Source: Halomontanus rarus (lineage in GTDB: Archaea > Halobacteriota > Halobacteria > Halobacteriales > Natrialbaceae). Taken from it: DNA of 64,000 nt. The notes beneath the pieces are model-generated. The model was not told the origin of the DNA, searched no databases, and saw only the letters and a program-made list of their open reading frames with translations. The DNA lies in contig NZ_CP071597.1 of assembly GCF_017357405.1 (NCBI RefSeq), positions 3,472,001-3,536,000 on the forward strand, in the 5' to 3' direction. This document shows positions 60,375 through 64,000 of the stretch, one piece after another; the stretch's first letter is position 1, and every line of letters begins with the position of its first letter. A program made the position numbers and the translations under genes.

Positions 60375-61264
60375 TCGACCCTCCGGCCCGGAATCTGCGG
60401 TCCGAGGGTGATGTAGAGCGGTCGCTCGCCGGCGCGAGCGAGTGCCGTCGCTGGTCGTGTGCGGTTCGGCTGTCGTGCGAGACGTTTATGTCTCGGTAGA
60501 AGCAATGCAAACATGGCTTTCGAAGCCTCGTAGCTTGGAAGCCACGTCTCGGGTGCTACTACACCCGGGGCATTTCCGTGCTGCCCCCGCGTTCGGAGCG
60601 CGTGACTTCCGTCATAATATTCAGACTTTAGTGACTTATATCTATTGTAACAGTACGGAAGGAACGGAGTCGATCGCATAATTGGTTCTCACGCGTGGGC
60701 GCGCAATTGGTCAAACCGTTGCCGTCGTCCTCGCCGCTCGAGGGTATCCTATTACCGCTCGAGGAACGACGCCCTTCACGTCGCACTCTCGTCCGAACCA
60801 CGGGCCCGTCTCCGTGCGACCTCGAGTCGAAACCGAACGGTCTCGAGCACGAGCGCTCACGGGATTGTGGCCGGTCCGCTTCGGTTCGAGGTCGATCGTC
60901 GCTCGCCACCCGTCGCTCGCCACGTCGGTGAGAACACCATCAGGACTCGAGACCACCGGCTGGCGCGCATTGGTCGATCGATCGACGCTTCGCAGCGTCG
61001 GACGCCCCAACGTCGGCGATAAGAGTTGGTTACCCGCGTATTCTGTAGTCGGTTTTGAGGCTGTTGCGTGTAATATCGAGTTTCCCCGTCAGATGCGGAG
61101 ACAGTCTCCGTTCTATTTGTCCGACTTCGGAACGCTGGATTCGGGTCGGGGTTTAAGTACGAATTCCCGGATTGACCTGCACATCGTTCGGATTGAAATA
61201 GGGGGTAAATCGCCCTCCAGAGGGCGTTGAGACTAGCTCACACACCGCTTGGTCCACCACAAAG
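60375..61264. other. 890-base intergenic stretch before the S-layer promoter
   Basis: Apart from the RNA candidate at 60484-60620 there is no supported gene. Two further perfect or near-perfect hairpins occur closer to the S-layer gene: CGGAGA-CAG-TCTCCG (61096-61110) and CGCCCTC-CA-GAGGGCG (61211-61226). The second is followed about 40 bases later by the S-layer TATA box, so it may be a terminator for upstream transcription or a regulatory site. Confidence 0.5.
60484..60620 (+). ncRNA. Candidate structured non-coding RNA with TATA box and three hairpins
   Basis: GTTTATG at 60484-60490 is a TATA-like box; about 25 bases later (about 60511) begins a run of hairpins: GGCTT-TCG-AAGCC (60515-60527), CGGGTG-CTACTA-CACCCG (60550-60567) and GGGCA-TTTCCGTGC-TGCCC (60568-60586). 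Such dense pairing in a 1-kb gene-free region suggests a small RNA of roughly 100 nt. The overlapping frame (MPSL... to 60681) has no haloarchaeal coding character, so it is probably not translated. Confidence 0.4.
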
Positions 61265-61399
61265 CATTTATATAAATGGGTTCTCGGGTTGTATTGTACC
61301 CCTACCCAGGGTGACAGTAGTAAGTACGGCCCAACGCATCCTAACGATGTGTTGTGGCAGGAAAGATACTGTTGCCACCGAAACACACACAACACAACA
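61265..61399 (+). promoter_or_regulatory. S-layer gene promoter and about 100-nt leader
   Basis: CATTTATATAAA at 61265-61276 is a near-ideal archaeal TATA box. Transcription should start near 61298-61302, leaving a leader of about 100 bases before ATG 61400, unlike the leaderless norm elsewhere in the window. A small hairpin CCCT-ACCC-AGGG (61300-61311) lies at the predicted 5' end and could stabilise the message. Long leaders are known for S-layer genes of other haloarchaea. Confidence 0.7.
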
Positions 61400-63718
61400 A
61401 TGACAGACAACACGACTTACCGCGAAAAGGGACGCGCGCTGTTCCTTGCCGCGCTTATGGTCCTCTCTGTGGTCGCAATGTCCACTGCGCTTGTGGGCGG
61501 AGCGGCGGCAGTAGACAAGACCAACCTAGACGGACAGATCTACTTCGCCGGTCAAGAAGTCGACGTAACTGGACTCAGCGGTGACCCAGTTCAGCTTCGA
61601 CAAGTTGACGGAGATTCGACCACCCACATCCGAAACATCAATACGGATAATGGCAGCATTACACTCGACACGTCGGGCCTTGACGGCACGTACGTCATCC
61701 GAGATGATGCTGGTGACAGTGGTGAATTCGAAGTAACCGAACAGAACGTCGAGTTCGCGTTTGAGGCCGATAAGGTCGATAACGACGAGTCGACCACCCT
61801 GAACTTCGAAACCGACAACCGCGCCGAAACGGTTAACCTCACGGTTAACGCTGACGGCGACCTCAGCGGTGACGAACTCGTCGACATCTTCAACAGCTCG
61901 AACTTCGACGCGGAGACGACTGACGAAGATGACGAGGCACGCATTGTCGGTGCCTCTCTCAACGACGAGATCGATGCTGACTTCAGCGGAGTCGACGCTG
62001 GCAATTACACGTTCAACGTCAACGTCGAAGACACTACGGCTAGCGACACGGCAGAGATTGTCGTCGAGCAAGCCGATGAGTTGAGCATCGACTTCGACCA
62101 GAACACGTACCAGGAAACCGTCGGTGACGAGGTCGACATCGGCCTCGACCTCACGGCTACTGACGAGGTCTACCTCGACGTGAGCTACGACGGTGGTCAG
62201 TTGGGTACGATCAACGTTACGAACATTGACGCCGACGACGACGAAGACCTGACCCTCGTCCTCAACACGTACTACGCGATGGACGATGACATGGACGCGG
62301 TCGAACTCGTCAACGAGGACGGTGACGAGGTCGACGCTGACATTGACTCGACCTTCAACATCGGCGACTCGCCGTTCCCGGCGCTCGACTACGAACTCGA
62401 GGCCTACGATAGCGACGCCCGAGAGGACGAAGTCGACGCTGCCGTGATGATCCTCGACGAGCGATCGACCGACGGCATCAGCACGCACGTCGCACCCACG
62501 AACCTCAGCATCGACGACGACGCTGAGGACTTCCTCAACCACTCCACCGAGCGAGACTACGTTGCCAGCGGCGACTACCTGATCACTCAGGTCGACGTCT
62601 CGGGCGTCTACGGCTACATGCTCGATGACGGCGACTGGAACGGATCCGCACACGGTATCGAGCTCGATTACGAGCAGACCAACGTCGGTCCGTTCGGCGA
62701 CGAACAGAGCTTCAACATGTCGGATCTCGACGGCAACGTTGACTACCAGATCCACGAGGATCCGGACGGAGACACGTTCTACGTGATCTTCAACACCGCA
62801 GATCTCGAGAACCTCGACGGTGTCGACTCCATCGAGGGCGACCAGACCTGGGACGCAACCTTCACCGTCTCGAGCGACAACCACTTCGTCGCTGAAGACG
62901 AAGACGAGGAGGTCTCCACGGAATTCGACGTCGAAGACCGTAACGTCGAAATCGTCGGCGACTTCAACGACGACGACCAGCTGGAAGTCTCCAACAGCGC
63001 AGAATCCCAGATCAGCGCTGAGACGAACGTCGCACCCGGCACGCCGGGTAGCTACTACCTCCGCTTCCAGACGGAGGTCCTGAACGGAGACCTCACCGTC
63101 TCCGACGACGGAATGCTCACCACGACCCTCGACCTGAGCGACCGTGAAGCCGGCGAGGAGCTTCGGACGGTCCGACTCTCCGAATCCGACGCTGAGCACG
63201 AAGTCGAAGGCGTCATCGTCGAAGGTGACGGAAGCGGCGAAGAAGAGAAAGACAGCGTTGACCTCGACGTCGCCGACCCTGGCGAGATCACGGTTGGCGA
63301 GGACGCTGAGTTCGACGTCACCGTGACGAACAACAAGGACGAGGAAGTCACGACGACTATCACGTTCGAGTTCGATGGCGAGAGCGAGGAATCGGAGCTC
63401 ACGATCGGCGCTGACTCCTCCGCCTCCGAAACGTTCACCGTCAGCGACCTCGAGGAAGGCGACTACTCCTGGTCCGTCTCCGACAGTGACTTCGAACTCT
63501 CCGACTCCGGCACGCTGACCGTTGCCGGCGACGGTGAGGACAACAAGACTGAGGACAACAAGACCGAGGACGACTCCACCGAGACTGAGGACGACTCCAC
63601 TGAGGACGACTCCACTGAGGACGACTCCGACGACGATGGCCAGCCCGGCTTCGGCGTTGCAGTCGCAATCGTCGCACTCCTCGCTGCCGCGATGCTGGCA
63701 CTCCGCCGCCAGAACTAA
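61400..63718 (+). CDS. csg: S-layer glycoprotein with PGF-CTERM-like anchor
   Basis: The surface-layer protein that forms the cell wall, 772 residues. The signal region is KGRALFLAALMVLSVVAMST, with cleavage likely near GGAAAVDK. The mature part is very acidic, beta-rich and carries many sequons (e.g. NGS, NLT, NYT, NVT, NHS, NMS). Near residue 655 a CARDB-like segment begins (VDLDVADPGEITVGEDAEFD). The stalk is an Asp/Ser/Thr/Glu repeat (DDSTEDDSTED) rather than a Thr-only run. The C-terminus is GQPGFGVAVAIVALLAAAML with a basic end, the PGF-CTERM signal processed by archaeosortase ArtA. Codon use is more biased and AT-richer at third positions than neighbours, fitting high expression. Confidence 0.92.
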   Translation: MTDNTTYREKGRALFLAALMVLSVVAMSTALVGGAAAVDKTNLDGQIYFAGQEVDVTGLSGDPVQLRQVDGDSTTHIRNINTDNGSITLDTSGLDGTYVIRDDAGDSGEFEVTEQNVEFAFEADKVDNDESTTLNFETDNRAETVNLTVNADGDLSGDELVDIFNSSNFDAETTDEDDEARIVGASLNDEIDADFSGVDAGNYTFNVNVEDTTASDTAEIVVEQADELSIDFDQNTYQETVGDEVDIGLDLTATDEVYLDVSYDGGQLGTINVTNIDADDDEDLTLVLNTYYAMDDDMDAVELVNEDGDEVDADIDSTFNIGDSPFPALDYELEAYDSDAREDEVDAAVMILDERSTDGISTHVAPTNLSIDDDAEDFLNHSTERDYVASGDYLITQVDVSGVYGYMLDDGDWNGSAHGIELDYEQTNVGPFGDEQSFNMSDLDGNVDYQIHEDPDGDTFYVIFNTADLENLDGVDSIEGDQTWDATFTVSSDNHFVAEDEDEEVSTEFDVEDRNVEIVGDFNDDDQLEVSNSAESQISAETNVAPGTPGSYYLRFQTEVLNGDLTVSDDGMLTTTLDLSDREAGEELRTVRLSESDAEHEVEGVIVEGDGSGEEEKDSVDLDVADPGEITVGEDAEFDVTVTNNKDEEVTTTITFEFDGESEESELTIGADSSASETFTVSDLEEGDYSWSVSDSDFELSDSGTLTVAGDGEDNKTEDNKTEDDSTETEDDSTEDDSTEDDSDDDGQPGFGVAVAIVALLAAAMLALRRQN

Positions 63719-63744
63719 GCAGCGAACTCCCTCGGACAACCACT

Positions 63745-63789
63745 GAACTCGAACCGACTCGAGTTCGGCCCTGCGATTCATTTCCTTTT
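63745..63789 (+). terminator. Hairpin plus T-rich tract after the S-layer gene
   Basis: GAACTCG (63745-63751) pairs with CGAGTTC (63760-63766) to give a 7-bp stem about 27 bases after the stop. CATTTCCTTTTAT (63779-63791) follows. A T-rich 3' end is the signal used by the termination factor FttA, whose gene is in this window. Confidence 0.5.
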
Positions 63790-64000
63790 ATCGACGCTAC
63801 ATCCCACAGCGGTAGCGCTACGTATCACACGGCGTTCCGTCCGTCGAGACGGACGCCAGCCGTACCACCGGTACTGCCAGTCCGACGATTGACTCGCATC
63901 CAGCCGTTCGACGCCCCGTACGCTTCCGACCGGAGACGGGACGGGAGTCCAAACGCCGAACCGACACGGACGACTCGAGGGCGCGATCCGGTGTTCGATG
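63790..64000. other. End of window, no gene seen
   Basis: The final 211 bases show no start, no TATA box of good quality and no haloarchaeal coding frame. They may be the upstream or downstream part of a gene lying beyond the window. Confidence 0.4.

Noticed and set aside
60442..60681. 79-residue plus-strand frame over the hairpin cluster
   Set aside because: The translation lacks acidic bias and is crossed by strong hairpins; a non-coding RNA explains the sequence better.
61526..63781. 751-residue minus-strand frame opposite the S-layer gene
   Set aside because: Val/Asp/Arg-rich complement of the acidic S-layer gene; no start signals.

Overview
The window is chromosomal DNA of an extremely halophilic archaeon (class Halobacteria). 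The evidence is the high GC content, the very acidic proteins, the many CTCGAG/GTCGAG words, TATA-like boxes about 25-30 bases upstream of leaderless starts, and family content: gas vesicle genes, an S-layer glycoprotein with a PGF-CTERM-like tail, HalOD1 domains, NucS, FttA, TiaS and a fused HTH/CTP-dependent riboflavin kinase. The style resembles Natrialbaceae such as Haloterrigena or Natrinema; this placement is inferred from composition, not from a search.

Layout. 1-2.6 kb: start of glpA divergent from glpK, then an archaeal phosphoglycolate phosphatase. 2.7-7.8 kb: a beta-propeller lipoprotein, a HAD dehalogenase, small hypothetical genes and taw1 (wyosine synthesis), followed by a frameshifted remnant of a DICT-like protein. 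8.1-10.6 kb: rbkR/ribK and ribB (riboflavin) behind a perfect 14-bp palindrome, then ilvE. 11-16.6 kb: fttA (transcription termination), hypothetical genes, a Tat lipoprotein, a YbjQ protein, nucS and a methyltransferase. 16.7-21.7 kb: mutS and a large membrane-anchored double winged-helix protein with a Ser/Thr-repeat ectodomain. 22-29.5 kb: a gas vesicle cluster, gvpA-gvpN-gvpO on the minus strand and gvpF-G-H-(new gene)-J-K-L-M on the plus strand. It has no gvpC, gvpD, gvpE or ordinary gvpI, and several of its proteins carry long acidic tails. 29.6-45.9 kb: housekeeping and accessory genes, including a glutaredoxin, an R2lox-like oxidase, a second MutS-family ATPase, a bacterio-opsin-activator-type regulator, HalOD1 proteins, an Azf-like dehydrogenase, a GST-like reductase, a CaCA antiporter, a solitary DNA methylase, a TrkA protein and a purine permease. 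45.9-47.45 kb: an IS1341-type element whose tnpB has one premature stop. 47.6-59.8 kb: a zinc-ribbon membrane protein, an HTH regulator, tiaS, a membrane transporter-like protein, a DRG GTPase, a PAS histidine kinase, an NhaC antiporter and a tandem VOC protein. 59.9-64 kb: an acidic zinc-binding protein, a long structured intergenic region, and the S-layer glycoprotein gene with a leader of about 100 nt and a 3' hairpin.

How the genes connect. The gvp genes form one functional unit: the wall protein GvpA, the assembly factors F/G/J/K/L/M, and the accessory proteins N, O and H. rbkR and ribB form a riboflavin/FMN supply operon that is probably autoregulated. glpA and glpK share a divergent promoter for glycerol use. 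nucS, mutS and the MutS2-like gene place three mismatch-processing candidates within 19 kb. The most unusual material is the non-standard gvp cluster with its new gene, the membrane wHTH protein, the rbkR palindrome, two candidate structured RNAs (about 43.02 and 60.51 kb), the R2lox-like oxidase, and several gene remnants.
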